NCBI RefSeq assembly: GCF_037325665.1
Contig: NC_090245.1
Coordinates: 108,021,504-108,085,503, forward strand
Reading direction: 5' to 3'
Length of the DNA: 64,000 bases
From: Littorina saxatilis
Lineage: Eukaryota > Mollusca > Gastropoda > Littorinimorpha > Littorinidae
The translations under genes were made by a program, and so were the position numbers. The notes beneath the pieces were generated by a model. It was not told the DNA's origin. It saw only the letters and a program-made list of their open reading frames with translations, and ran no database searches. This document shows positions 47,762-59,463 of this stretch, piece after piece (position 1 is the first letter of the stretch; the number at the start of each line of letters is the position of its first letter).

Positions 47762-48455
47762 AACAAGTCGCGTAAGGCGAAATTACTACATTTAGTCAAG
47801 CTGTGAAACTCACAGAATGAAACTGAACGCACTGCATTTTTTCACAATGACCGTAGTCCGCCGCTTGTGCATAACGGAGTGAAACTGACGAGCCTGTTCA
47901 GCGCGGTAGTGGTTTCGCTGTGCTGCATAGCACGCTTTTCTGTACCTCTCTTCGTTTTAACTTTCTGAGCGTGTTTTTAATCCAAACATATCATATCTAT
48001 ATGATTTTGGAATCAGGAACCGACAAGGAATAAGATGAAATTGTTTTTAAATCGATTTCGGAAATTTAATTTTGATCATAATTTTTATATTTTTAATTTT
48101 CAGAGCTTGTTTTTAATCCAAATATAACATATTTATATGTTTTTGGAATCAGGAAATGATGTAGAATAAAAGGAACGTAAATTTGGATCGTTTTATATAA
48201 AACAAAAAAATTATTACAATTTTTAATGACCAAAGTCATTAATTAATTTTTAAGCCACCAAGCTGAAATGCAATACCGAAGTCAGGCCTTCGTCGAAGAT
48301 TGCTTTACAAAACTGAATTTCAATCAATTTGATTGAAAAATGAGGGTGTGACAGTGCCGCCTCAACTTTTACAAAAAGCCGGATATGACGTCATCAAAAG
48401 TATTTATCGAAGAAAAGAAAAAAACGTCCGGGGATATCATTCCCAGGAACTCTCA
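47762..48455 (-). mobile_element. Truncated copy of the GTCAAG/AACAAGTCGCG element
   Basis: Starts AACAAGTCGCGTAAGGCGAA and matches 51614-52464 in inverse orientation up to GAACTCTCATG, where homology stops. I recall this family as very common in periwinkle genomes. Confidence 0.7.
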
Positions 48456-48564
48456 TGTCAAATAGACCTTTTTCACTTAAATTTTGGCGCATGCGCTGTG
48501 AAGTTTATTGTCAGATCTACCGGAACTAGGGGGCAAAGGGAAAAATCGACAACGAGGCTTGGTG

Positions 48565-48852
48565 CAAAGTCAAGTGCGGAGACGACGAGGCAAACTGTTG
48601 TTTTTGCAACTGCAAGTGCAACAGTGGAATGAAGAAAAAGAAATACGGTGGACAGAATTTGTCATTGTATGGCTTTCCGATGGGTGCAAGTGCGAAGGCG
48701 TAACAGCGAAGGACGCGATGGGTGCAAGCAATCCGACGACAGGGGTTTGTCGTGCCATTGAAAAGTCTGCTCGAGTCACTTCGTGTCTGGCAATGGCACG
48801 GCTATCAGCGATGCCAACTACGTTGACTTCGTACTAGCCCTTAATCTTGGAT
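48565..48852 (+). pseudogene. Broken THAP zinc-finger domain
   Basis: Three successive frames give the three parts of a THAP domain: cysteines followed by KKKKYGGQNLSLYGFP (about 48590-48680), RRTRWVQAIRRQGFVV (about 48705-48755) and KVCSSHFVSGNGTAIS ending in YVDFVLALNLGF (about 48765-48852). Each has the expected family signature (Cys pair and FP; W-AIRR; C-S-HF). Two frameshifts separate them, so this is a decayed copy of a host gene or P-element-like transposase. A truncated MITE copy ends just upstream. Confidence 0.6.
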
Positions 48853-49329
48853 TTCCCCCTCCCCACTCTCTACCTCTCTCTCTTTCTCTCTCGCATGATA
48901 CCGTATACATACATGGATGTTTTTCTGTGTGTGAGTTTGTGTGTACGATACCGTGTGTACGTATGCGTTTGTGCGCGTGTGTGTGTGTGCGGTGTGTGTG
49001 TGTGTGTGTGTCGCATGATGACAATCGGCGGCATGGTATGATACCGATCAGCGACATCGTCGAGTCTGAATGGGTGAAATGGGTTCAAAACAGCGGCAAC
49101 GTTTTATTCGTTTATTTCCTGAAAAACGGCTCCAATGACAGTTCTAAAGGTTGATACACAACATTCAAATGTTGTTTTATCTTATATCTAATGTTTGCTA
49201 CTACCGTGAGAGACAATATCACGAGCAAGTGTGGTAGCTTCTTCTTCTTCAGCGTTCCAGAATGTTCTGGTTACGCCTGTGAGCTCGTTTGCATAGTTAG
49301 CTTCACTCCGCTTTCGTTGAGTAGGCATG

Positions 49330-49590
49330 CTGGGTATTTTTGTGTTTCCATAACCCACCGAACAGTCCGACATGGATTACAGGATCTTTTCCGCCGGTGC
49401 GCACTTGGTCTTGTGCTTGCGTGTACACACGAAGGGGGTTAAGTCACAAGCAGGTCCGTCTGCAAACAAGTTGACCTGGGAGATCGGAAAATTCTCCACT
49501 CTGAACCCACCAGGCGGCAGCGACCGGGAGTTCGAACTCACGACCTCCCGATTAGGAGGCCGACGTCTTACCACCAAGACACTGCGCCCC
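49330..49590 (-). mobile_element. tRNA-derived SINE, reverse orientation
   Basis: Minus-strand head GGGGCGCAGTGTCTTGGTGG with B-box GAGTTCGAACTCC; body with CGGAAAAGATCCTGTAATCC. The same body occurs at 59920-60029. Confidence 0.75.
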
Positions 49591-49795
49591 GTCTTGTGTG
49601 TTAGAATTTTGTAACTGCCTCAACCTTCTCAAGTTCTCCTTTAGTTTTCACAAGTTCTTTCTTTGCAATGGCTTCTGAAATTTCTCTAAAGACACCGAAG
49701 GTGAGCCGGGCTCTGTGAGTAAGTGTGTGTGTGTGTGTGTGTGTGTGAGTGTGTGCCTGTGTGTGTGTGTGTGCCAGTGTGTGTGTGTGTGTGTA

Positions 49796-50113
49796 CCCCC
49801 CGCGGGTTAGGGGGAAGAATTTACCCGATGCTCCACAGCATGTCGTAAGAGGCGACTAACGGATTCTGTTTCTCCTTTTACCCTTGTTAAGTGTTTCTTG
49901 TATAGACTATAGTCAATTTTTGTAAAGATTTTAGTCAAGCAGTATGTAAGAAATGTTAAGTCCTTTGTACTGGAAACTTGCATTCTCCCAGTAAGGTAAT
50001 ATATTGTACTACGTTGCAAGCCCCTGGAGCAAATTTTTGATTAGTGCTTTTGTGAACAAGAAATAACCTTCGTGGTTGAAAACGACGTAAAACACCAAAT
50101 AAAGAAAGAAAGT
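49796..50113 (+). mobile_element. (AAAG)n-tailed SINE copy lacking about 45 internal bases
   Basis: Same start and tail as 41464-41835 but the CAAGTGGCTC...GTCGCGAT stretch is missing between AACAAGAAA and TAACCTTCG. Flanked by GT microsatellites on both sides. Confidence 0.8.
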
Positions 50114-50126
50114 GTGTGCGTGTGTG

Positions 50127-50190
<64 letters not shown>
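50108..50190. repeat. (GT)n microsatellite followed by (GACA)n
   Basis: GT run at the tail of the SINE 49796-50113, then CAGACAGA tetramers to about 50245. Confidence 0.95.
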
Positions 50191-50206
50191 GGTACAAGCA
50201 GAGCAC

Positions 50207-50244
<38 letters not shown>

Positions 50245-50257
50245 AAGAAAGAGACAG

Positions 50258-50345
50258 AGAGAATTGAATTGAATTGAACTTTATTCAACAAGGATTAAGA
50301 TTTAAGGCTACGCCTTTTCTTACAATCTGTCCTTGGGACGCACAG
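50258..50345 (-). repeat. Retroposon 3' end with TTCAA tail
   Basis: GAATTGAATTGAATTGAACT followed by TTTATT and ACGCCTTTTCTTACAATC; reads as a LINE/SINE 3' end on the minus strand. Confidence 0.45.
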
Positions 50346-50589
50346 ACACACAATGATAAAATTGAAAAATTAAAAATTAAAAAGTTAAAAAGTCAGAAAA
50401 CTTCAGCACGTGATGATAAAGATGACGATGATGATGATGATGATGATGAAGATGAGGCATGAAGAGCATACATATGTGGTTATTCATAAAATCAAATGCA
50501 TACTATGCAAGTAATTATAAGTACAAGCTGGTAGCAATCGAACAAGTAGCAATAGTACAACAAAAATATGTTCAGAATATACAATGCAC

Positions 50590-51080
50590 AACTCCGCCTG
50601 GATGCACCCTCAAGGTCTTTCAGCCGGTCCACCCCAAAGGTCTTTCAGCCGGTCCACCCCAAAGGTCTTTCAGCCGGTCCACCCTAAAGGTCTTTCAGCC
50701 GGTCCACCCTAAAGGTCTTTCAGCCGGTCCACCCCAAAGGTCTTTCAGCCGGTCCACCCTAAAGGTCTTTCAGCCGGTCCACCCTAAAGGTCTTTCAGCC
50801 GGTCCACCCCAAAGGTCTTTCAGCCGGTCCACCCTAAAGGTCTTTCAGCCGGTCCACCCCAAAGGTCTTTCAGCCGGTCCACCCTAAAGGTCTTTCAGCC
50901 GGTCCACCCTAAAGGTCTTTCAGCCGGTCCACCCCAAAGGTCTTTCAGCCGGTCCACCCTAAAGGTCTTTCAGCCGGTCCACCCTAAAGGTCTTTCAGCC
51001 GGTCCACCCTAAAGGTCTTTCAGCCGGTCCACCCTAAAGGTCTTTCAGCCGGTCCACCCTAAAGGTCTTTCAGCCGGTCC
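50590..51080. repeat. 25-bp array (GGTCTTTCAGCCGGTCCACC), about 19 copies
   Basis: CCCAAA and CCTAAA variants alternate irregularly. Confidence 0.95.
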
Positions 51081-51613
51081 CAAGCCCGGATAAAGGAGGA
51101 GGGTTGGGCGTGGGGTTAGCAACTCCACACCGCCAAAAAACCAACTTGCTACAGAAACCGCAACAAAAACAAACCAACAAGCGGCCCTATGCTCCACAGG
51201 GAGTCTACAGGAATAAGTCAAGTAAGTCATACAATGCACAGCATATCTTTGGAGTAATACTAAGTGTGGTAAATCAAAACGCGTTAAACTACTCAGACAT
51301 TAAGTGTTTTTTGACACATTTTTAAAAACTTTTTAATGACTTTAAGTGCTTAAGGGATGATGGAAGTGAATTCCAAACTGATGTACCCGAAAAAGCAAGA
51401 CTGGTTTTATAAAGGTCAATTCGTGGAGGTGTTTAAAGCTTGGGGCCAAACACGGGTACTTGAGGGTTGATGCTACACCATTGCAATGTCCCGTTTTACA
51501 CAGCTTCAAAATCAATCGAATTTCTAACAGATTAGGATGTCTGTCTGATGTTCCGTTCACTATATTTCCGTGCTGAATTGCCCCCTTTCGACGTTTTGCT
51601 GTTTTTACATTTA

Positions 51614-52464
51614 GTCAAGTTTTGACTAAATATTTTAACATCGAGGGGGAATCGAAACGAGGGTCGTGGTGTATGTGTGTGCGTGCGTGCGTGTGTGCGT
51701 GCGTGTAGAGCGATTCAGACCAAACTACTAGACCGATCTTCATGAAATTTTTCATGAGAGTTCCTGGGTATGATATCCCCAGACGTTTTTTTCTTTTTTT
51801 CGATAAATGTCTTTGATGACGTCATATCCGGCTTTTCGTGAAAGTTGAGGCGGCACTGTCACGCTCTCATTTTTCAACCAAATTGGTTGAAATTTTGATC
51901 AAGTAGTCTTCGACGAAGCCCGGACTTCGGTATTGCATTTCAGCTTGGTGGCTTAAAAATTAATTAATGACTTTGGTCATTAAAAATCTGAAAATTGTAA
52001 AAAAAAATATTTTTTTCTAAAACGATCCCAATTTACGTTCATCTTATTCTCCATCATTTGCTGATTCCAAAAACATATAAATATGTTATATTCGGATTAA
52101 AAACAAGCTCTGAAAATTAAATATATAAAAATTATTATCAAAATTAAATTTTTGAAATCAATTTAAAAACACTTTCATCTTATTCCTTGTCGGTTCCTGA
52201 TTCCAAAAACATATAGATATGATATGTTTGGATTAAAAACACGCTCAGAAAGTTAAAACAAAGAGAGGTACAGAAAAGCGTGCTATCCTTCTCAGCGCAA
52301 GTACTACCCCGCTCTTCCTGTCAATTTCACTGCCTTTGCCGTGCGCGGTGGACTGACGATGCTACGAGTATACGGTCTTGCTGCGTTGCATTGCGCTCAG
52401 TTTCATTCTGTGAGTTCGACAGCTACTTGACTAAATATTGTATTTTCGCCTTACGCGACTTGTT
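51614..52464 (+). mobile_element. 851-bp non-autonomous element with ACATTTA duplication
   Basis: ACATTTA at 51607-51613 and 52465-52471 flanks an element that starts GTCAAGTTTTGACTAAAT and ends CGCGACTTGTT. It contains a GATGACGTCATATCCGGC block and a GT/GC microsatellite. No coding region. Confidence 0.75.
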
Positions 52465-52472
52465 ACATTTAA

Positions 52473-52625
52473 AGAAAAAGCTCCGAGGAAACCGTTGATG
52501 CTGCTGTCCGAGAGTTAACGAGGGTCATTGAGGGTATCGGCAAAAACACTCGCGCCGACATGGTTGAAAGGTATTTCTACAGAATGTTAAAGTGTGTCGC
52601 AGCTCTGGAAGGATCCTCATATTAG
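52473..52625 (+). pseudogene. Orphan C-terminal coding fragment (about 50 codons), unrecognised
   Basis: A frame opens after a TAA and runs through SSEETVDAAVRELTRVIEGI and RADMVERYFYRMLKC to TAG, with AATAAA at 52631. The composition is protein-like and amphipathic, and a polyA signal follows directly, so it looks like a terminal exon. The left edge abuts the 851-bp TIR element (51614-52464) and its target duplication. No family was recognised. Confidence 0.35.
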
Positions 52626-52838
52626 TCGGTAATAAAAACAATGATATTATGTTTTGGCCAAGTTTGTAATTTCCATAAACTTTTTATTTATTCATTTATT
52701 TATTAATTTTAGCAGGTTCGGGTGCAAAGCTATAAAAAGTTGTACTCTCTGGTAGGCCTAATGATATGATAGCGTATCAACAAATCCAGTCTGTAGGTTG
52801 CTTGCCTGGGGGACATGAAGCATCATCAACGCCCGGGT

Positions 52839-53136
52839 CACCGCAACACGGTGGCCTAGTGGTAAGGCGTCCGCCCAGTGAGCGGGAGGTCGTGGGTTCG
52901 AACCCCGGCCGGGTCATACCTAAGACTTTAAAATTGTTAATCTAGTGGCTGCTCCGCCTGGTGTCTGGCATTATTGGGTTAGTGCTAGGACTGGTTGGTC
53001 CGGTGTCAGAATAATGTGACTGGGTGAGACATGAAGCCTGTGCTGCGACTTCTGTCTTGTGTGTGGCGAACGTTAAATGTCAAAGCAGCATCGCCTTGAT
53101 ATCACCCTTCGTGGTGGACTGGGCGTTAAGCAAACA
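52839..53136 (+). mobile_element. tRNA-derived SINE, 298 bp, 11-bp target duplication
   Basis: AACGCCCGGGT at 52828-52838 and 53137-53147. Head with GTGGCCTAGTGGTAAGGCG (A box) and GGGTTCGAACCC (B box); 3' end TGGGCGTTAAGCAAACA. Confidence 0.88.
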
Positions 53137-53149
53137 AACGCCCGGGTAA

Positions 53150-54040
53150 GCCTAATTCCCACTGATAAACAGGGGGCGTCACCCATCCTGTGACTTCTTG
53201 CTCACTCAATGCTGAGTGGTGTCCCTTTTACCTCAACAGAGACCAAAGAGATTTATGTTTCCTCGCCCTCGAAGCACTCCTCGACTGCTAAACATTATAC
53301 GATTGTTTGAGAACCTCCTTTTGATTAACAAAATATTGTTCACGTTTTTACATTAAACCTAGCAGCTAACGCATTTTAGAACAGTACACCATTGACTTTC
53401 AGGGGTAGACAAGAGAAAAATTCTTACAACAAAATAATTTGTTTGACAAAGATCTTTTCATTTGTTTTGCTGCAGATTTTTTTGGAAGGCAGAAACAGAC
53501 TTGAACCTAGAACATGTTGGATAAATCCAAATGTGTTGAATTGGTTTTTTGTGTTTTATTTTTTTTGGCGTTCGAAGCAAGCATTGATGAATTTAGCAAA
53601 TTTTATTTAATGTGTCATGAATCAAAAACAAGAAAGGTAAGTTGTATTTTATGTATATAAGTTGTCATGAAAGTATTTAGAACACTTTTTGTTATATTTT
53701 TCTCATGTATTTGGAAAAGTATATGCAATTTTTGTTAATTACACCGGTTTCCAGAAATACACATTTGCTTTCATTCGCATTTCCCTTTTGGTATGTTTTA
53801 TCACCCACAGCATTAATTGCAATAAACCATTGACTTGACATTGACTTGACTTGACATTAATTCTGGAGTTATCCCATAATCCATTAAAGATACTTTCTTT
53901 TAGAAAATGACATGCAAATGATCTTGTAAGCTACCATAGATCTGTCTAGAGTTGTAGTTACAAATCAACAACACAGCTTTGCCGTCTCACAATAAATTCA
54001 GCCCAAAACTTCCACTCTGCTCATAAAGCGGCCAGACTTA
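53150..54040. other. Intergenic stretch, nothing recognised
   Basis: AT-rich DNA with a TTGACATTGACTTGAC-type retroposon tail near 53830-53865. No coding or RNA feature supported. Confidence 0.5.
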
Positions 54041-54047
54041 TTGCGAC

Positions 54048-54420
54048 CATGGGTCCAAGTGAAAACATCCTGTGTGATAGCCTCCACGGATCAGTGGGGA
54101 TATGCACGATGGGTTACAAGTGAAAACATCCTGTGTGATAGCCTCCACGGATCAGTGGGGATATGCACGATGGGTCCAAGTGAAAACATCCTGTGTGATA
54201 GCCTCCACGGATCAGTGGGGATATGCACGATGGGTTACAAGTGAAAACATCCTGTGTGATAGCCTCCACGGATCAGTGGGGATATGCACGATGGGTTACA
54301 AGTGAAAACATCCTGTGTGATAGCCTCCACGGATCAGTGGGGATATGCACGATGGGTTACAAGTGAAAACATCCTGTGTGATAGCCTCCACGGATCAGTG
54401 GGGATATGCCTGATGGGTTA
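54048..54420. repeat. 61-bp minisatellite, 6 copies
   Basis: Unit GTGAAAACATCCTGTGTGAT plus CTCCACGGATCAGTGGGGAT; TTACAAG and CCAAG variants. Confidence 0.95.
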
Positions 54421-55157
54421 CAAGGCGAGGACATCATAATAATAATAATAATGAATAAATTAATCAATAAATGAATAAAGATATAATAAATAAATACATA
54501 ATTTATACTTCGGTCCCACGTTGTCACACACAAAAGCACATGATACTGCTATCCAGACTTGTTGAAATGTATTTTATTGTGTGACCATGGTTTTCAATAA
54601 ACATGACATAACCAGATGATTTAGCAAAACACAAAATGAAAAATAAATAATCTGTGAGTGTGAGAGTAATACAGCTTACAAACACAACCAGCAACTTCAA
54701 CACAAGTATTCATTGGCAAACATTTTAAAAGAAAGGCCACCATTATTTCAAGTTACAAACACCATTGAGCGTTTATCCTGTATCACCCACAGGCAACTTA
54801 TCATAAGAAGGCAGAAGTACGAGAAAACCAAGAAAAATAATCAAATCACTTAACATTAACAGTAAGCTAGCTGGATTTGTTCAAATTTATTTTATTGTGT
54901 CAAAATGTTTCACAGCTAAACACAAAATAAACATCATTTCGCAAGACAACATGGGAGGAAAATGTGTAACAGTAGGTCTGTAATTTCAAAGTTGCATGAT
55001 TTAAAACAAAATCATGATTTATTTAACAGTTATATGCGTTCTCCACATATCCCTGGTGCAAATTGTGATGACGTGCAAATTGTGATGACGTGCATCATTA
55101 TCATTATTACAATGATGCAACGGAAGCAAGCTACAGTGATGCAAGGGAAGCAACCTA

Positions 55158-55346
55158 CAGTGGAACCCCTCTTTTAAGGACCCCCCCCCCCCCCCCAATT
55201 TAAGACTTCCTCCCTTTTAAGACCATGTTTTCTCAGACTTCCTGTACATAACCTGTGTACATTTACCCCCATTTTAAGACTCCCTCTTTTCTGAAACCAG
55301 ATTTTCTGACTTTTTGTTTTTAGGTCTTAAAAGGGGTGTTCCAATT
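55158..55346. mobile_element. MITE of the CAGTGGAACC family
   Basis: CAGTGGAACCCCTCTTTTAA after TA at the left; GGTCTTAAAAGGGGTGTTCC at the right. A poly-C run and the family core lie between. Confidence 0.65.
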
Positions 55347-55486
55347 TGAAAAGCTAGTGAAGCGGTCAAGCTAGTGAAGCTAGTGAAGCGGTCAAGGCTG
55401 GCTTCCCACCATCACTTACATTTCACAGTTCAACTGTGTAGCCTTGCGGGCGTCTCATAGCCACTGGTTAAAGGGACGTTAAAGAG

Positions 55487-55725
55487 TCAAGTTTTGGACT
55501 AGGTTCTAGAGTCAAGTTTTAGACTAGGTTCTAGAGTAGAGTTTTAGACTAGGGTCTAGTGTAAAGTTTTAGACTAGGTTCTAGAGTAGAGTTTTGGACT
55601 AGGGTCTAGAGTAAAGTTTTAGACTAGGTTCTAGAGTAGAGTTTTGGACTAGGGTCTAGAGTAAAGTTTTAGACTAGGTTCTAGAGTAGAGTTTTGGACT
55701 AGGGTCTAGAGTAAAGTTTTGGACT
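55487..55725. repeat. 27/54-bp minisatellite (AGAGTAAAGTTTTAGACTAGG)
   Basis: Two 27-bp half units (TTTTAGACTAGGTTCT and TTTTGGACTAGGGTCT) alternate. Confidence 0.93.
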
Positions 55726-55727
55726 TT

Positions 55728-55915
55728 CTTTATTTGGTGTTTAACGTCGTTTTCAACCACGAAGGTTATATCGCGACGGGGAAAGGGGGGAGATGGGATA
55801 GAGCCACTTGTCAATTGTTTCTTTTTCACAAAAGCACTAATCAAAAATTTGCTCCAGGGGCTTGCAACGTAGTACAATGTATTACCTTACTGGGAGAATG
55901 CAAGTTTCCAGTACA
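55728..55915 (-). mobile_element. (AAAG)n-tailed SINE, 5' truncated
   Basis: CTTTATTTGGTGTTTAACGT to GCAAGTTTCCAGTACA, inverse of 41620-41830. Confidence 0.75.
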
Positions 55916-55929
55916 CTAACTGTACAAAA

Positions 55930-57020
55930 TTGCATAAAAGTGTGTAGTGTCACACTACACAGGTGTTGTAACATTCCCGGTCCTATAGCAGCTACACAGC
56001 TGATGACACTGAACTGACGTCACAATGGCATTTTGCCAACCTTCCTGTGGAACCCTTGCAAAATATGAAGGTAACATGTTCATACACAAAACTGACTGTG
56101 TAAACATACATGTCAACCTATATGACACACTTACCATAGTAAAAGCCTCATCACACCATAAGACGGGACCAAAAAACCATAAGAAATCGTAGTTCGAGAG
56201 TGTTCCATGTAAATGATTGCTTTCTTGTGGCCTTCAGTTTGGAAATGGCGCTCCAAATCGAATTTTCCGGACGCAGTAACTTTAACAGACTTTAACATGT
56301 AAACTGACTGCAAGACATGTACATCTACACGCTACAGTCCTCTCTAGTACTGTTTCTAGCTAGTGGCTAAGCCCCCTTATCAGTTAAACAAGATGGGACA
56401 ACACCAAACAGGGTTATTCAACACAAAGTCGATACAATTCCTGGAGGTGTTTGCATAGATACCAGGAAAACGGCTGAGTTCAGTTCTCGGCAGAACTAGG
56501 ATCACGCTCAACCTTGTGCACTAGGCAAGACTGGTGTCAATTGCACAGTTCACTTTTACTGCAGTACGACTAAAGTACGTCATTCTACGATGCCGTGATC
56601 AAAGAAATGCTTTATTTCACAACTTGGTTAAATAGCTGACAGCAAAGCAACACCGCTGGGCGTTGATCCAGTGGTCAGCTGATAGTCACACATGTCGCAC
56701 CACCTTGGCGGAGGAACTCCACAATGTTTTACAGCAAGCGGTTATGAGAGGCACTTTATGTCCTATTTTTTTTTTCAATTCGGATCGAATGTTTGTGTCA
56801 AAAAGCTTTTCAGTGGACAAACATTTTGTCAAATTGTTTCAAGGGTGAAACAAAATGTCACGTGACATGAAACAAGATTGAAAAAATAACAACCAGGACA
56901 TGCATCCTGTGCTTTTTGTGGTACAATGTCTACCAGGGACAACCCGCTCATGAAATGCACTGGCCTTGCATCAAATTAGACCCTTCTGCAGCACTCCATT
57001 TTCTGGAAACACAATGAGCA
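55930..57020. other. Intergenic or 3' UTR stretch, nothing recognised
   Basis: Unique-looking sequence left of the TNFAIP8-like gene. Short open frames look random; it could belong to a long 3' UTR. Confidence 0.45.
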
Positions 57021-57027
57021 ACCATGC

Positions 57028-57205
57028 AATAGCACCAGATAGAACACTCATCACAAACAGCACCAGATAGAACACTCATCACAAACAGCTAACTCTTTCA
57101 CCCAACAGCACCAGATAGAACACTCATCACAAACAGCTAACTCTTTCACCCAACAGCACCAGATAGAACACTCATCACAAACAGCTAACTCTTTCACCCA
57201 ACAGA
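57028..57205. repeat. About 53-bp duplication, 3-4 copies
   Basis: Unit CAGCACCAGATAGAACACTC plus AGCTAACTCTTTCACCCAA. Confidence 0.9.
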
Positions 57206-57753
57206 AAGTCTGCAGCCACACCTATATGCAAAAACCATTCCATAATCCAGAGAAAAGATGGTGGCCACATCTAATACTTGGCCCTCTCTGGAAACAAACA
57301 CAAAGCAAATAGGTAAGCACCTGAAACCCCTCTCCACATGGACTCTCCCAAGGAGGCGAACAAAAAGAAGAATTGGTTAGCGACTAAATTGGTCTGTGGC
57401 TACAAAAAGTTTGCCTCTGTACTGTTCAGTCATCTACATAATATATCTAACATCCTCTACCGTTGAAAAGAAACCTTTCTGTAAAGTCCTAGAATCAACA
57501 GCTACACAGCATAAAATTCCCAGGTTTCATTGTAATTTGTCCCCAGTTCCACATACACCAGGCACTTAGTGCTAAGCCTACATTCTGTCCAATGATTGCA
57601 AAATGAACTGGATATCTCACAGCCAGTTCAGATACAAGTTTTACATCAAACGTGAAAACGTTATGAAAACAGGGTGTGTGTTTTTTTTATAAAGATCACA
57701 TGGAAGAGCTTGGCTTGTTCTGCATAACAAAAACTTGTGAGCTTGGGCCATGT

Positions 57754-57925
57754 TCCATCAGAAAGTGCAACCATGTTCCATCAGAAAGTGCAACCATGTT
57801 CCATCAGAAAGTGCAACTTTGTTTCATCAAAAATTGTGACTGGTCCCACAAGACAGATTTCCGTGTGGTTAACAGAAGGTGACTGGTCCCACAAGACAGA
57901 TTTTCGTGTGGTTAACAGAAGGTGT
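57754..57925. repeat. Two short arrays (23 bp x3-4; 46 bp x2)
   Basis: CCATGTTCCATCAGAAAGTG repeats, then GACTGGTCCCACAAGACAGA twice. Confidence 0.9.
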
Positions 57926-57948
57926 TGAGAAATAAGTGTAGGGTTGTC

Positions 57949-58095
57949 AAAGAGTGAATACTCTTGCTTTTAGTGAGTCAAACTTTCCCACGGTACATTA
58001 TATTCCAGTCACTAGCGAGGGGTGTGTCTGACACACGTGGACACGGAGCATGTGTGGAAAGCTTGCCTCACTAGAAGCAAGAGTATTCACTCTTT
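57949..58095. repeat. Imperfect 43-bp inverted repeat
   Basis: Arm 57949-57991 (AAAGAGTGAATACTCTTGCT...) pairs with 58052-58095 with a handful of mismatches; loop about 60 nt. In the putative TNFAIP8-like 3' UTR. Confidence 0.85.
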
Positions 58096-58994
58096 CCCGT
58101 ACAAAACCGACAAGAGTTATTTCAAGAATTCTTCTATTGGCCTTCATGTTTTGCCAGTTATTTCAGTTTGGACCACCGACACAATCAATTCATCCAACTC
58201 GCACCCACAGCACCAACAAAGTGACCACCTACAATGTCCAGTGACTTGACGGTCCAGCGTCAAGAATGACCATGGCACCTGGTCAAGCCAGGATCCTATC
58301 ACCTTCTGCCGTCCAGTAACTTCAGCTGTGTGTGAACAAGCATCAACGTCTTCACTATCACAAAAACACATGTTGAGCATTTCTGACATGTCCATAAAAA
58401 TGGCAGCTTTCTTTTCCTACACACTTTTCCCATAAGAATGCTCCCTGCCATAATACAAAAAATGCAAAAACGTAAGGGTGGAAGCAGCCTGCATGCAACA
58501 GGTATAACAAAAAACAAACAAAAAAATTTCCCAAGTAATGAAACCGTCACAGCAAAACATTTGCCCATAATGTGCCTTCTCTTAATAAAAAAAAGATGGC
58601 GATGCCAATGTTTGCCGCAATGCCTTCAGACCATTGCCCCATTATTTCTACTCTCCAGCAATGGCTACTTGTAATTTACAAAGCTTTCAGCTAACGTTTT
58701 GCTTGTGCCATCATGTCTACACATCGGTAATGGCAACATCTGCCACAAAGCTTTCTGTACAGTGTCTTCTTGTTCTGCGTTATCTGCACCGAGGCTTTGT
58801 GAAACTTTGTCCTAACAACGCTCTCAATCTCTTTCTTTAGAGAGAGTCAAGTTTTATGTGTGCCCAACTTTTCATTTTTAGCTGAAGTGTGTCGACAAAG
58901 TCAGCCACTTGTTGCATAGCGTAAGGGAGGTAATCAGCCGTGTCTGCAGCTTGCCTTCAATGCTTCTTCATGAGGTCTGCTATCTACAGCACCT

Positions 58995-59375
58995 CTCAGA
59001 CTGCACACAACACTGCAGGCAACATTCTCTAACTGCAGACTTGCCGGCAACATCCTCTGACTGCAGGCAACATTCGCTTACTGCAGACTGCAGGCAACAT
59101 CCTCTGACTGCAGGCAACATTCGCTTACTGCAGACTGCAGGCAACATCCTCTGACTGCAGACAACATTCGCTTACTGCAGACTGCAGGCAACGTCCTCTG
59201 ACTGCAGGCAACATCCTCTGACTGCAGGCAACATCCTCTGATTGCAGGCAACATTCGCTTACTGCAGACTGCAGGCAACGTCCTCTGACTGCAGACAATG
59301 TCCTATGACTGCAGCCAACATCCTGCAACTGTAGGCAACATCATGTAACTGCAGACTGTAGGCAACGTCCTCTAA
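58995..59375. repeat. Degenerate 16-18-bp array (CTCTGACTGCAGGCAACAT)
   Basis: About 22 units in the putative 3' UTR of the TNFAIP8-like gene. Confidence 0.9.
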
Positions 59376-59463
59376 CTGCAGAAGTGCACGCCATGTCACA
59401 GCTGTTTATAAAATGGCCTCCTGACGGAGAGTGTTTTCAACACCACACCCCAGCTGGCACTGA

